A stretch of 64,000 nt of DNA from Embleya scabrispora (GCF_002024165.1 NZ_MWQN01000003.1:620001-684000); one strand, 5' to 3'. Shown: positions 34,091 through 43,185, counted from the stretch's first letter. The notes: generated by a model from the letters alone, not told the origin. Translations and numbers: made by a program.

Positions 34091-34873
34091 TCACGACGCG
34101 TCGAGAACGGCGCCCACGTCCCTGCGCAGCGCGCGCAGCACGAAGGGTCGGGCGTCGTCCAGGTACAGGTGCCCGCCCGGAAAACGCCGTACGCCGGACG
34201 CCGGCGGGTCCGGACGGCCCAGGCGGGCCCAGGCGCGCAGCCCGGACTCGTCGACCGACGTGTCCTCCGTCCCCGCGTAGACCACGATCGGGCAATCCGG
34301 CGGCGCGCCGGGAACGTGCGTGTACGTCTCGGCGATCGTGTAGTCGGCGCGCAGCCGGGGCAGCAGGGCGCGCAGCAGCTCCGCCTCGTGCGGCCCGGCG
34401 TCGGCGCTGCCGCCGAGGCGGGCCACCTCGGTCAGGAACGCGTCGTCGGGCAGCAGATGGCGCTCGCGCGCCGACGCGGCCACGCGGTCCGGCGCCTCGC
34501 TGCCGGAGGCGATCAGGAGCAGCGGCGGACGGCCGCGGGCGGCGAGGCGCCGGGCCGTCTCGTAGGCGGTGATCGCTCCGAGGCTGTGCCCGAACACGGC
34601 GTACGCGAGACCGGGCGCCGTGTCGAGGTGCGCGGCCAGCGCGTGCGCCGCCGTCGTCGCCAGGGTGGTCATGTCCGGCGGCACCGGTTCGCCGACCCTG
34701 GTGTCGCGGCCGGGCAGGAGGACGGGGCAGACCTGGATGTCCGGGCGCAGCTCCGTCGTCCAGGCGCGATACGTGCCGCTCGCACCGCCGGCGTGCGGGA
34801 AGCAGTACAGCCGAGCCCGGCAGCCGGGGTCGGGTTCGGGCGTGGGCGGCACCCAGGACGCGGAATCAGCCAT
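34091..34873 (-). CDS. Type II thioesterase
   Basis: 260 residues, alpha/beta hydrolase of the GrsT/TEII group. LYCFPHAGGASGTYRAW is the oxyanion region, Ser97 in FGHSLGAITAYE the nucleophile, ASGSEAPD the lid start, and GGHLYLDD carries the catalytic His. Such enzymes remove stalled or wrong acyl groups from NRPS carrier domains, and in single-module systems may release the product. ATG 34873 overlaps the NRPS stop by 8 bases, so it is coupled to the dehydrogenase-adenylation-carrier fusion and is the third gene of that unit. Confidence 0.92.
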   Translation of the reverse strand: MADSASWVPPTPEPDPGCRARLYCFPHAGGASGTYRAWTTELRPDIQVCPVLLPGRDTRVGEPVPPDMTTLATTAAHALAAHLDTAPGLAYAVFGHSLGAITAYETARRLAARGRPPLLLIASGSEAPDRVAASARERHLLPDDAFLTEVARLGGSADAGPHEAELLRALLPRLRADYTIAETYTHVPGAPPDCPIVVYAGTEDTSVDESGLRAWARLGRPDPPASGVRRFPGGHLYLDDARPFVLRALRRDVGAVLDAS

Positions 34874-37766
34874 CGGTGTCCTCCCGTGCGGTGTCGGGGG
34901 CCGCCGAGGGTCGCTCGGCGGCGGAGCCGGCCGCTCCCGCCGTCGCGGCTCCGATCGTCGGTGCGGCGAAGAACGCCTCCAGGTCGAGTTCGACGCCCAG
35001 TTCGCGCCGTACCCGGGCGACGAATCGGGCCGCGTCCAGCGAACTGCCGCCCGCCGCGAAGAAGTCGTCGCCGGGGGCGAGCCGGTCCACTCCGAGCACC
35101 TGGCCGGCCAGCGTGAGCAGGGCCCGCTCGGTCGCGTCGCCCGCGACGTCCTCGGCGGTGCCGCCGCCTCGCGCGGCCAGGCTCGGCAGGGCGCGGCGGT
35201 CGATCTTGCCGTTGGCGTCCAGCGGCACGGCGGCGAGGGCGCCGATGCCCGAGGGCACCATGTGCGCGGGCAGCCGCTCGCGCAGGTGGGCACGCAGCCG
35301 CTGCTCGTCGAACCCGGCGTCCGGGGCGGGCAGTACGTGTGCCTCGATCCGGCCCGCCAGCACGTTGAGCACCGCCGTATGGACATCCGGGTGCGTCTCC
35401 AGGGCCGCCTCGATCTCGCCGGGTTCGATGCGGTGTCCGCGCACCTTGACCTGGTGGTCGGATCGGCCGAGGAAGTACAGCGCGCCGTCGCGGGCCCGCG
35501 TGACGATGTCGCCGGTGCGGTAGAGCCGGCCGCCGGGGCGCGGGGCGAACGGGTCGGGGACGAAGCGAGCCGCGGTGAGGCCGGGGCGGTTGCGGTAGCC
35601 GCGGGCCAACCCCGCGCCGGCGACGTGCAGTTCCCCGGGAGAGCCGAGCGGCACCGGGGTGCCGAACTCGTCCAGGACGTGGACGCGGACGTTGTCGATG
35701 GGCCTCCCGATCGGCACCGACGCCTCGACGTCCCGGGGGTCGAGCCGCCAGTGGGTGACATCGATCGTGCATTCGCTGGGACCGTAGAAGTTGTGCAGTT
35801 CAACCCCCGGGACCGCCGCGTGGAAGCGGGCGCACAACTGCGGGGACAACACCTCGCCGCCGCAGAACACCCGTCGCAGGTCGGGCAGATCGGCGAGGGC
35901 CGGCTCGCGTTCCTCGATCAGCACGTCGAGCAGCGAAGGTACGCAGGCCAGCACGGTGACGCCCGTCGCGGCCGCCTCGGCGAGCAGGGCGTGCGGGTCG
36001 CGGCTCGCCTTGCGCGGGGCCACGACCAGGCAGGCGCCGGAGGTCAGCGGAGCGAAGATCTCCCAGACCGAGATGTCGAAGCCGAGCGAGGTGTGTTGGA
36101 GGATCGTGTCCGCGCCCGTCGAGCAGAACGCGCGGGCGTCCCACAGGAGTCGGTTGACCAGGCCGCGGTGCTCGATCTCCACGCCCTTGGGGGTCCCGGT
36201 GGACCCGGAGGTGTAGATCAGGTACGCCAGGCCGCCGGCGCCGACCGAGGCGCCCACGGGCGTGCTCGGCGCCCGCTCGATCCGGTCCGCGATCGTGTCC
36301 AGGAACAGGATCGGGACATCCGTCTCGGGCAGCCATTCGCCCGTCCACTCGTGGGTCAGGAGCAGTACCGCCGCACTGTCGCGGATCAGGAACTCGACCC
36401 GCACGGCGGGGTATTCGGGGTCGATCGGCACGTAGGCGCCGCCCGCCTTGAGTACGGCCAGGATCGCGACGATCGCATCGACGCCGCGATCCATGCAGAT
36501 CCCGACCGGGTCGTCGGGGCCCACGCCATGGTCGCGCAACACGTGCGCGAGGCGGTCGGCCCGCCGGTCCAGTTCCCGATAGGTCAGCGTCGTGGACCCG
36601 CATCGCAGCGCGATCCGGTCGGGGCGGCGGGCCGCGGTCCGCTCGAACAACTCGTGTACACACACGTCGTCCGGCCGGTCGACGGCGGTGTCCTCGACGG
36701 CTCGCGGAACCCGCCGACGGGCCACCTCGACCACGTCCGCGGGCGCCGGCGGACCGATCACGTGCGGGCGTCGGGACGGCGGGGCGTACGGGTGGTCGAC
36801 GCCGCGGGTGTACGCGGCTTCGCCGGCCGTCTCGGCGAGGAGGCGCCGGCGGCAGCGGGCGGCGACGCAGTCCCGGGCCAGGCCCGCCGCGCCGTGTACC
36901 TGCGAACCGTGCGAGACGCACGCCTCGACCAGGGGGCGCAGCGCGGCGAAGATCGCCTCTGCGCGGGCCAGTACACCCTCGGCTTCGCCGGGATCCGCCG
37001 CCAGGCACAGCAGTTCCTCCCCGATCGCCAGGCGCAGTGCCTCCTGCCGGGCCCGGTGCGCGGCGAGCGGGATCGCCACCGCCTGGTAGTGGCCGATCTT
37101 TTGCCCGAACTGGCGGCGTTCGCGGGCTCGTTCGATGCCGACGTCGACGGCGGTGGCGCCGATTCCGAGCAGGTGCGCGCAGCGCAGCAGTACGGCGGTG
37201 GCCCACAGGGGACCCGCGTCGAGCGCGCCGGCTCTCGGCGCCGGGCGCGCGGAGATCGCCCACAATCGCCCGTCGGGTCCGACGAGTTCTTCGGCGAGGA
37301 GGTCCGCGCCCTCGATCGGGCGCACTCCGGTCGGGCCGTCCGGAAGCAGGAGGAGTTCGGGCACGGCGTGCGTCAGGTAGGCGGTCGTCCCGTCCTCGCG
37401 GGTCACCCGGGGGTGGGTCGGTGGGCACAGCGTCACGCGTGCCCGATCCGTGTCCGATCCGCCCGGCAGGCCCCATCCGGCCAGGACGGGTGCGGCCGGT
37501 ACGGGGTCCATCGCCTCGGCGGGCAGCAGGGCCCGGCCCAGACTCTCCGCGAGCAGCGCCGCCTCCGTGCCGCCCAGCCCGAGCCCGCCCTCGTCGGCGC
37601 TCACGAGCAGGTCGTGCCAGCCGTGCCGGACCAGCACGGCACGCGCGTCCTGCGACCGGTCGGGGTCGCGACGCACGTCCGCGTCGTTGTCCTCGGCGGC
37701 GCAGTGGCGCCATGCGGTGGTGAAGTCGCGGACGAGGCGACGCTGCCACGTGGTGTGCGCGAACAT
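34866..37766 (-). CDS. Fusion of acyl-CoA dehydrogenase-like domain with NRPS adenylation and carrier domains
   Basis: 966 residues, one uninterrupted frame. Residues 1-~330 resemble the second, FAD-poor subunit of heteromeric actinobacterial acyl-CoA dehydrogenases (RERRQFGQKIGHYQAVAIPL). Residues ~369-870 are an adenylation domain: YLIYTSGSTGTPKG, FYGPSE, YRTGD, NGKIDR with the A10 Lys near 854. Residues ~878-945 are a carrier domain with phosphopantetheine Ser near 909 (FFAAGGSSLD). No condensation domain exists. It lies 1 base after the stand-alone dehydrogenase gene and overlaps the thioesterase gene. The enzyme probably loads an amino acid on its own carrier for alpha,beta-desaturation by the joint dehydrogenase, analogous to prolyl-PCP oxidation. 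Confidence 0.87.
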   Translation of the reverse strand: MFAHTTWQRRLVRDFTTAWRHCAAEDNDADVRRDPDRSQDARAVLVRHGWHDLLVSADEGGLGLGGTEAALLAESLGRALLPAEAMDPVPAAPVLAGWGLPGGSDTDRARVTLCPPTHPRVTREDGTTAYLTHAVPELLLLPDGPTGVRPIEGADLLAEELVGPDGRLWAISARPAPRAGALDAGPLWATAVLLRCAHLLGIGATAVDVGIERARERRQFGQKIGHYQAVAIPLAAHRARQEALRLAIGEELLCLAADPGEAEGVLARAEAIFAALRPLVEACVSHGSQVHGAAGLARDCVAARCRRRLLAETAGEAAYTRGVDHPYAPPSRRPHVIGPPAPADVVEVARRRVPRAVEDTAVDRPDDVCVHELFERTAARRPDRIALRCGSTTLTYRELDRRADRLAHVLRDHGVGPDDPVGICMDRGVDAIVAILAVLKAGGAYVPIDPEYPAVRVEFLIRDSAAVLLLTHEWTGEWLPETDVPILFLDTIADRIERAPSTPVGASVGAGGLAYLIYTSGSTGTPKGVEIEHRGLVNRLLWDARAFCSTGADTILQHTSLGFDISVWEIFAPLTSGACLVVAPRKASRDPHALLAEAAATGVTVLACVPSLLDVLIEEREPALADLPDLRRVFCGGEVLSPQLCARFHAAVPGVELHNFYGPSECTIDVTHWRLDPRDVEASVPIGRPIDNVRVHVLDEFGTPVPLGSPGELHVAGAGLARGYRNRPGLTAARFVPDPFAPRPGGRLYRTGDIVTRARDGALYFLGRSDHQVKVRGHRIEPGEIEAALETHPDVHTAVLNVLAGRIEAHVLPAPDAGFDEQRLRAHLRERLPAHMVPSGIGALAAVPLDANGKIDRRALPSLAARGGGTAEDVAGDATERALLTLAGQVLGVDRLAPGDDFFAAGGSSLDAARFVARVRRELGVELDLEAFFAAPTIGAATAGAAGSAAERPSAAPDTAREDTDG

Positions 37767-37767
37767 C

Positions 37768-38964
37768 TCAACTCACCTCCCGTTCCCACGGATCCCCGCC
37801 GCCGTCGAGCAGGTCGGCGGCGAGGGTGTTCAACAGCACCTCGGAGGCTCCGGCGGCCAGGGTGAGGCCGGGCGCCTCCCGAACCGCGAGCAGCAGGTCC
37901 GGGAACTGCGCGTGTCCCACGCCGGCGGCGGGCGGCGGGCCGAGCAGTTCCCACGCCGATCGGGCCACCCGCTGGGCCAGTTCGCTCGCCCACCACTTGG
38001 CCGCCGCGGCCGTGGACGCGTCCGGGCGCTGTTCGGCGACGTCCCGCACGGCCCGCCAGGCCAGCAGTCGACAGGAGCGCACCTCGGCGTCGAGACGGCG
38101 CAGTTCGTGTCGTGCCTCGGCGGCCGGGAGCCGATCCTGCGCACGCAGCGCGGCGATCAGTCGGTCCAGCCAGCGGACGGCGCGTCCGGCGAAACAGATG
38201 CCCGTCCGCTCCAGTCCCAGTGCCCGGGACAGCAGCGCCCAGCCCTGCCCGGGCCGGCCGACCAGGGCATCGGGCGGCAGCGCGACGTCGTCGAGGCGGA
38301 CGTGGAAGAACAGTTCGGGGTTGATCGTGGCGATCGGTTCGACGTGCACCCCCGGGGCGCGCAGCGGCACGATGAACAGGCTGATCTCGGCGTAGCGGTT
38401 GCCGGCCCCGGGGGTGCGGGCGGCACAGATGCCGAACGTGGCCGAGGATGTGCGGGCGTTCCACGACTTGACGCCGTTCAGGAGCCATCCGTGCCGGGTC
38501 GGGTGTGCCTCGGTGGTGAGCGCGGCCAGGTCGCTGCCGGCCTCCGGTTCGGTGTACAGGACGGCGAAGACGCGCTCCCCTCGGGCCATGGCCGGGAGGT
38601 GGCGGGCGCGCTGTTCGGGGGTGCCGGCCGCGAGGAGGGTGGCGCCGGCGTTGTCGACGGTGTTGACGCGGGCGCTGTCCGGGACGCCGTGCAGCGCCAG
38701 TTCCTCTGCGACCGTCGCCGAGGCGTAGGAGTCGGCGTCCAGACCGCCGTAGGCGCGCGGCCAGTGCGGTGCCAGGAGGCCGGCGCCGCCGAGCGCGCGA
38801 TACGTCGCGTCGGCGTGCGGGAGGTCCCCGGTACCGGTGCCCGCCGCCGCCCAGATGGTCGCCGATTCGGCCCGTACACGCGGGGAATCGAGTACGGCGC
38901 GTACCCGCGTACGCATATCCCCTTTCCCGTCTCTTGCGTCGTCGGTGATCATTCCGGGCGGCAT
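37768..38964 (-). CDS. Acyl-CoA dehydrogenase-like flavoenzyme
   Basis: 398 residues from ATG 38964, chosen for its AGGAGGAG site; internal ATGs at residues 5 and 17 are alternatives. FAD-binding features are clear: VLYTEPEAGSDLAAL, LNGVKSWNA, and LGLERTGICFAGRAVRWLDRL. Helical C-terminal part with WASELAQRVARSAWELLG. It ends 1 base before the fused dehydrogenase-NRPS gene. Together they look like the two halves of a heteromeric enzyme, this subunit carrying FAD. Its substrate is likely the aminoacyl thioester on the carrier domain rather than a CoA ester; that is inference from gene order. Confidence 0.88.
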   Translation of the reverse strand: MPPGMITDDARDGKGDMRTRVRAVLDSPRVRAESATIWAAAGTGTGDLPHADATYRALGGAGLLAPHWPRAYGGLDADSYASATVAEELALHGVPDSARVNTVDNAGATLLAAGTPEQRARHLPAMARGERVFAVLYTEPEAGSDLAALTTEAHPTRHGWLLNGVKSWNARTSSATFGICAARTPGAGNRYAEISLFIVPLRAPGVHVEPIATINPELFFHVRLDDVALPPDALVGRPGQGWALLSRALGLERTGICFAGRAVRWLDRLIAALRAQDRLPAAEARHELRRLDAEVRSCRLLAWRAVRDVAEQRPDASTAAAAKWWASELAQRVARSAWELLGPPPAAGVGHAQFPDLLLAVREAPGLTLAAGASEVLLNTLAADLLDGGGDPWEREVS

Positions 38965-39304
38965 GACTCCTCCTGGGGAATCTTGATGGCGCGCGGGGCG
39001 GGTGCGATTTCCGTCGATCATTTCGGAACACGATGCGAGGCGTTCGGCGAGACCGCTCCGAAGCCGGACTGCTGCCCGTTATCCGATCGCCCAAACGGGA
39101 AAATTTTCAATCAATCTATAGTGCCGACGAAAACGGCGCTCGAAGCGCTGATCATTCAGGTGAAAGCCCTGTTCGGCGGCCTTGGATATATCAATTGCGG
39201 CGCCGAAGGAGCCTGGTTGACAAGGGAGTTCGGGCTTTCTACGTTTGACTGCACAGCACCGGGAAGCGAAAGAATCACGAAAGAGAACCGGAAAGGGAGA
39301 ACAC
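38965..39304. other. Divergent regulatory interval between dehydrogenase operon and methyltransferase
   Basis: 340 bases, markedly AT-richer than its surroundings between 39090 and 39260 (AAAATTTTCAATCAATCTAT and neighbours). It holds the promoter of the methyltransferase gene and presumably that of the minus-strand dehydrogenase operon. A GAAAATTTTC palindrome at about 39101-39110 could be an operator. No convincing ORF lies here. Confidence 0.5.
39217..39245 (+). promoter_or_regulatory. Candidate sigma70-type promoter of the methyltransferase gene
   Basis: TTGACA at 39217-39222 and TACGTT at 39240-39245 with a 17-base spacer, close to the consensus for the main actinobacterial sigma factor. 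The start codon at 39305 gives a leader of about 50 bases. Confidence 0.65.
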
Positions 39305-40153
39305 GTGTCGATCCACGAGCCCGCGTCCATATCCGCCGACGACCCGACGTCGACCGAGAAGGCGACCGTCACCTCGGTATACCGTCGGGTCGCCGCCGAG
39401 TACGACGAGCGTATTCCCGGTGACGGCCCCTCCGACGAGTTGTTCACGGAGGCCGAACGCGACTTCCTGCTGGGAAAGATCGCCCCCGGGGAGCGGGTAC
39501 TCGACATGGGGTGCGGCACCGGTCGATTCACCGTTCCCATGGCCGAACGAGGCGCGCTGCTCAGCGGGTTGGACATCTCGCGGGCCATGCTCGACGTCGC
39601 CGAGCGCAAGTTGGCCGAACGGGGCCTGAGCGCGGACCTGCGCGAGGGTGACATGGCATCGATCCCGTTCCCCGACGACTCGTTCGACACCGTCACCACG
39701 ATGCTGGCCCTGATGCACGTGCCGATCGCGGAGCGGCCGCGCGTCTTCGCCGAGGTCCGGCGGGTGTTACGCCCCGGCGGTCGCATGCTGCTCGGTGTGA
39801 AGAACTCCGTGTTCGAGCGCATGTTCACGGGCGACCGGTTCGCCGCGGTGGACGTGACGGACGTGCCGAACAAGCAACTCCTGTTCACCAACACCCGCAG
39901 CGGCGACGACTACACCGCCCCGTGGTACAGCTTCAGCCCGCAGGAGTTGACCACCCTGTTCGCCACGGTCGGCATGACCGTGACCCAGATGCGGGGCAAC
40001 TCGCCGATCGCCGCCTGGCTGGCCGACGAGGTACTCGCGGACAAGGCGATCGCCGGCCTGGTGACCCGGCTGGAGCGGGTCCTGGGCGACATGCCGCCGT
40101 TCAGCCACCTCGGCTACCACCTGTTGGTCGAGGCGATCAAGCCGATGTACTGA
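39305..40153 (+). CDS. Class I SAM-dependent methyltransferase
   Basis: 282 residues from GTG 39305, preceded by AAAGGGAG. SAM-binding motif I VLDMGCGTGRFTVPMAERG, acidic residue in LSGLDISRAML, LREGDMASIPFPDDSFD and RVLRPGGRMLLGV are all typical of the Methyltransf_11 group. The C-terminal part (WYSFSPQELTTLFATVGM) is the usual substrate cap. It is divergent from the dehydrogenase-NRPS unit and could methylate that unit's product, but proximity is the only evidence. It ends at a very long convergent hairpin. Confidence 0.88.
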   Translation: MSIHEPASISADDPTSTEKATVTSVYRRVAAEYDERIPGDGPSDELFTEAERDFLLGKIAPGERVLDMGCGTGRFTVPMAERGALLSGLDISRAMLDVAERKLAERGLSADLREGDMASIPFPDDSFDTVTTMLALMHVPIAERPRVFAEVRRVLRPGGRMLLGVKNSVFERMFTGDRFAAVDVTDVPNKQLLFTNTRSGDDYTAPWYSFSPQELTTLFATVGMTVTQMRGNSPIAAWLADEVLADKAIAGLVTRLERVLGDMPPFSHLGYHLLVEAIKPMY

Positions 40154-40180
40154 TCCGTCGCCGCCGCTCCCGCACAGGTC

Positions 40181-40238
40181 CGCGCGCGGGCGCCCCGTCA
40201 CGCGTACGTGCCCACGCGTGACGGGCCGCCCGCGCGCG
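40181..40238. terminator. Long bidirectional terminator hairpin
   Basis: Two 25-base arms (40181-40205 and 40214-40238) are reverse complements with a single mismatch, around an eight-base loop ACGTGCCC. It separates the convergent methyltransferase and EamA genes and is the longest near-perfect hairpin I saw in the window. Confidence 0.85.
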
Positions 40239-40277
40239 GGCTTTCGGCTGTCCGCCCCTCCGGCACGATGACGCGGG

Positions 40278-41207
40278 TCAGGCCCGGCCGTCGTCCTCCG
40301 CCCCACGCTCCCCGACCAGTACGGCCACCACACCGACGACCACGATCAGCGCGCCGACCACGACCCACACGGTGATCGACTCGTCCAGCACGAGCCACCC
40401 CAGGAACAGCGCCACGGCCGGGTTGACGTAGGTGTACGTGGTCGCGATCGAGGTGCGCGTACGCGAGACCAACCACACGAACGACACGTACGCCAGGATC
40501 GATCCCGGCCCGATCAGGTAGAGCAGCGAAAGCAGGCTCCGCTGCGACCACCGGTCCACGTCGAGGTGTTCGCCCACGGCCAGGCCCACCACGAACAACA
40601 CCGGACCCGCGACCAGCATCTGCACGGCCGAGGCCAGGATCGGATCCTCGACCAGCGAGAACCGCGGTGCGTAGTACGAGCCGACCGCCTCCGACAGCGC
40701 CGCCGCCAGCAGGAACAGGATGCCCGACACGGCCGCCGTACCGCCCGCGCCGCCGACCAGGCTCAGCAGTGCCACGCCGAACAGGCCGCAGACCACCCCG
40801 CCCCATGTCGACCACCCGACCCGTTCGCCGTGCGCGGCCCGCAACAGGACCACCCACACCGGCACGGCGGCGGCCAACAGCGCGGCCAGGCCGGACGGTA
40901 CCGAGTGCTCCCCGAGGGTGAGCAGGCCGAGCCCCGCGCCGATCACCAACAGCCCGATGAAGCCGGTCCCCACGAGCCGATCGGTCTCCATCCGCGGCAG
41001 CGACCGACTGCGTACCGCGCACATCCCGTACAACAACGCGCCCGCGACGGCGAACCGCAGCCCCGCGCCGACGAGCGGCGGAATGGTCTCGACCATGATC
41101 CGGATCGCGAGGTAGGTCGACCCGAACACGACGTAGACGACGGCCAGGTTGCCGGCCACGGCCCGGCCCGACGGTGGGGTCGGGGTGCGATCGGTCACAG
41201 CGCTCAT
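40278..41207 (-). CDS. EamA/DMT-family transporter
   Basis: 309 residues with ten predicted membrane helices in two EamA repeats (VVYVVFGSTYLAIRIMVETI in the first; LLYLIGPGSILAYVSFVWLV in the second). Drug/metabolite transporters of this type export amino acids or small metabolites. ATG 41207 (MSAVTDRTPT) was preferred over a frame-internal start at 41387 that would add a non-membrane leader. Its position after the dehydrogenase-NRPS/methyltransferase locus suggests export of that product, without direct proof. It diverges from the chitinase gene. Confidence 0.88.
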   Translation of the reverse strand: MSAVTDRTPTPPSGRAVAGNLAVVYVVFGSTYLAIRIMVETIPPLVGAGLRFAVAGALLYGMCAVRSRSLPRMETDRLVGTGFIGLLVIGAGLGLLTLGEHSVPSGLAALLAAAVPVWVVLLRAAHGERVGWSTWGGVVCGLFGVALLSLVGGAGGTAAVSGILFLLAAALSEAVGSYYAPRFSLVEDPILASAVQMLVAGPVLFVVGLAVGEHLDVDRWSQRSLLSLLYLIGPGSILAYVSFVWLVSRTRTSIATTYTYVNPAVALFLGWLVLDESITVWVVVGALIVVVGVVAVLVGERGAEDDGRA

Positions 41208-41516
41208 GCCCACCCCCTGCCCGGGACGGGCCGTCCGATACTCCGCCGAACGCGCACACGTGCCCGAGCCGTCGGGCCCGGCGAGGCGTATCGGCCTCTC
41301 CCACGGGAGGGTTGGCGGCATTGCCCACGCCAGTGGTCGAACGCCCCGAAACGGGTCCGGCCAGGGGCGGAGCCTCGCGGCTCGCAAAAATGGTCTAGTC
41401 CATTTTTGGTCCAGACCATTGACTTCGATACCGCGTGAGCTATCTCATACCGATGCCGCCGAGAGCCACGCGAAGCGACGGCGGTCCGTCCCCTCTCACA
41501 GTCTGGACGCACGCAC
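41208..41516. other. Divergent regulatory interval between EamA and chitinase genes
   Basis: 309 bases. The chitinase side holds two DasR-like boxes and a TTGACT -35 sequence (41419-41424) with a weak -10 TATCTC at 41441. The EamA side is GC-rich and shows no obvious promoter pair. No gene is seen. Confidence 0.5.
41391..41418 (+). promoter_or_regulatory. Tandem DasR-responsive (dre) sites of the chitinase promoter
   Basis: TGGTCTAGTCCA (41391-41402) and TGGTCCAGACCA (41407-41418) each match the 12-base direct repeats of Streptomyces chitinase promoters, which are bound by the N-acetylglucosamine-responsive GntR regulator DasR. They lie immediately before TTGACT, so bound DasR would block the -35 region. 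Confidence 0.85.
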
Positions 41517-43034
41517 ATGCGACTCCTTCGTACGTTACGAGCGGCCGTCGCCGCCACGGTCACCGCCGCCGCGGCGGTGAGCCTGACCGCCTTCGGAGCC
41601 GGCCCCGCCCAGGCCGCGACTCCCCTGCCCGCACACGTCTTCGCCCCCTACTTCGAGGCGTGGACCGGGGACAGCCCGGCGGCGCTGTCCGCCCAGTCGG
41701 GCGCGAAGCACCTGACCATGGCGTTCCTGCAGACCGCCACCTCGGGCTCCTGTACGGCGTACTGGAACGGCGACACCGGCATGCCGATCGCCCAGTCCAC
41801 GTTCGGCGCCGACATCAAGACGATCCAGGGCCGGGGCGGGGACGTGATCCCCTCCTTCGGCGGCTACACCGCGGACACCACGAACACCGAGATCGCGGAC
41901 AGCTGCACCGACGTCAACCAGATCGCCGAGGTGTACAAGAAGGTCATCACGACCTACGACATCTCCCGCCTCGACATGGACATCGAGGTCGACGCGCTCG
42001 ACAAGACGGCCGGCATCGACCGCCGCAACAAGGCGATCAAGCTGGTCCAGGACTGGGCCGCGGCCAACGGGCGCAAGATCGAGATCTCCTACACGCTGCC
42101 CACCACCACGCACGGCCTCGCCGAGAACGGCGTGGCGCTGCTGCGCAACGCGGTGAGCAACGGCACGCGGGTCGACGTGGTCAACCTGATGACGTTCGAC
42201 TACTACGACAACGCCACGCACAACATGGCCAACGACACCGAGACGGCCGCGCAGGGCCTGTACAACACCCTCGCGCAGCTCTACCCGGGCAAGACCCCCA
42301 CCCAGCTCTGGGGCATGATCGGCGTCACCGAGATGCCCGGCATCGACGACTTCGGCGCGGCCGAGACATTCACCCTGGCCAACGCCAACCAGGTGTACAA
42401 CTGGGCGGTGTCGAAGGGCATCAACACGCTCTCCTTCTGGGCGCTCCAGCGAGACCGCGGCAACTGCGGGGCGTCCTCCGACAGTTGCTCCGGAATCCCG
42501 GGCAACCAGTGGGACTTCAGCCACGTCTTCGCGCCGTTCACCAGCGGCACGACGACCCCGACCAACGACTTCTCGGTACAGACGACGCCCGCCTCCGGCA
42601 CGGTCGCCGCGGGCAGCTCGACCACCAGCACGGTGAGCACCGCGGTGACGGCGGGTTCGGCGCAGACGGTGAACCTCACCGTCAGCGGCGCTCCCGCCGG
42701 CGTCTCGGCCTCGCTCAGCCCGACATCGGTGACGGCGGGCGGCAGTTCGACGCTGGCCATCACCACGACCTCGGCGGCCGTCTCGGGGACGTACACCCTG
42801 ACGGTGACCGGCGCCGGCCCGTCCGCCAACCACTCGGCGACCTACACGCTGACCGTCACCGGCGGCAACGGCCACCAGTGCACGGCCCCGCCGTGGGCCT
42901 CCGGCACGGTCTACACCGGCGGACAACAGGTCTCGTACCAGGGCCACACCTGGAAGGCCAAGTGGTGGACGACCGGCGAGACGCCCGGCACCACCGGCCA
43001 GTGGGGCGTCTGGCAGGACCTCGGCGCCTGCTGA
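41517..43034 (+). CDS. Secreted chitinase, GH18 with Ig-like and chitin-binding domains
   Basis: 505 residues. Signal peptide 1-34 ends AQAATPLP. The GH18 barrel spans about 36-345 with the catalytic DxDxE motif at 153-157 (RLDMDIEVDA); Glu157 is the proton donor. An Ig-like linker domain (about 350-455, rich in Ser/Thr/Gly) follows, then a CBM5/12-type chitin-binding domain (about 460-505, APPWASGTVYTGGQQVSYQG). It hydrolyses extracellular chitin, feeding the DasR/N-acetylglucosamine network that its promoter boxes respond to. It is monocistronic, ending before a strong hairpin. Confidence 0.93.
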   Translation: MRLLRTLRAAVAATVTAAAAVSLTAFGAGPAQAATPLPAHVFAPYFEAWTGDSPAALSAQSGAKHLTMAFLQTATSGSCTAYWNGDTGMPIAQSTFGADIKTIQGRGGDVIPSFGGYTADTTNTEIADSCTDVNQIAEVYKKVITTYDISRLDMDIEVDALDKTAGIDRRNKAIKLVQDWAAANGRKIEISYTLPTTTHGLAENGVALLRNAVSNGTRVDVVNLMTFDYYDNATHNMANDTETAAQGLYNTLAQLYPGKTPTQLWGMIGVTEMPGIDDFGAAETFTLANANQVYNWAVSKGINTLSFWALQRDRGNCGASSDSCSGIPGNQWDFSHVFAPFTSGTTTPTNDFSVQTTPASGTVAAGSSTTSTVSTAVTAGSAQTVNLTVSGAPAGVSASLSPTSVTAGGSSTLAITTTSAAVSGTYTLTVTGAGPSANHSATYTLTVTGGNGHQCTAPPWASGTVYTGGQQVSYQGHTWKAKWWTTGETPGTTGQWGVWQDLGAC

Positions 43035-43060
43035 AACCGGCCCGAACCGCATCATGAACG

Positions 43061-43093
43061 GTGTCGCCCGGCGGATTTCCCGCCGGGCGACAC
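43061..43093 (+). terminator. Chitinase terminator hairpin
   Basis: GTGTCGCCCGGCGG (43061-43074) pairs perfectly with CCGCCGGGCGACAC (43080-43093) around the loop ATTTC. It lies 26 bases after the chitinase stop. Confidence 0.85.
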
Positions 43094-43185
43094 CCGCATA
43101 CCCCCACCGGGACGGTTTCCCCACGTTCAGCCGAATTCGGGCGCATACTCGACTCCACGACAGGTGTTCTCGGGGGAGGAACGCG

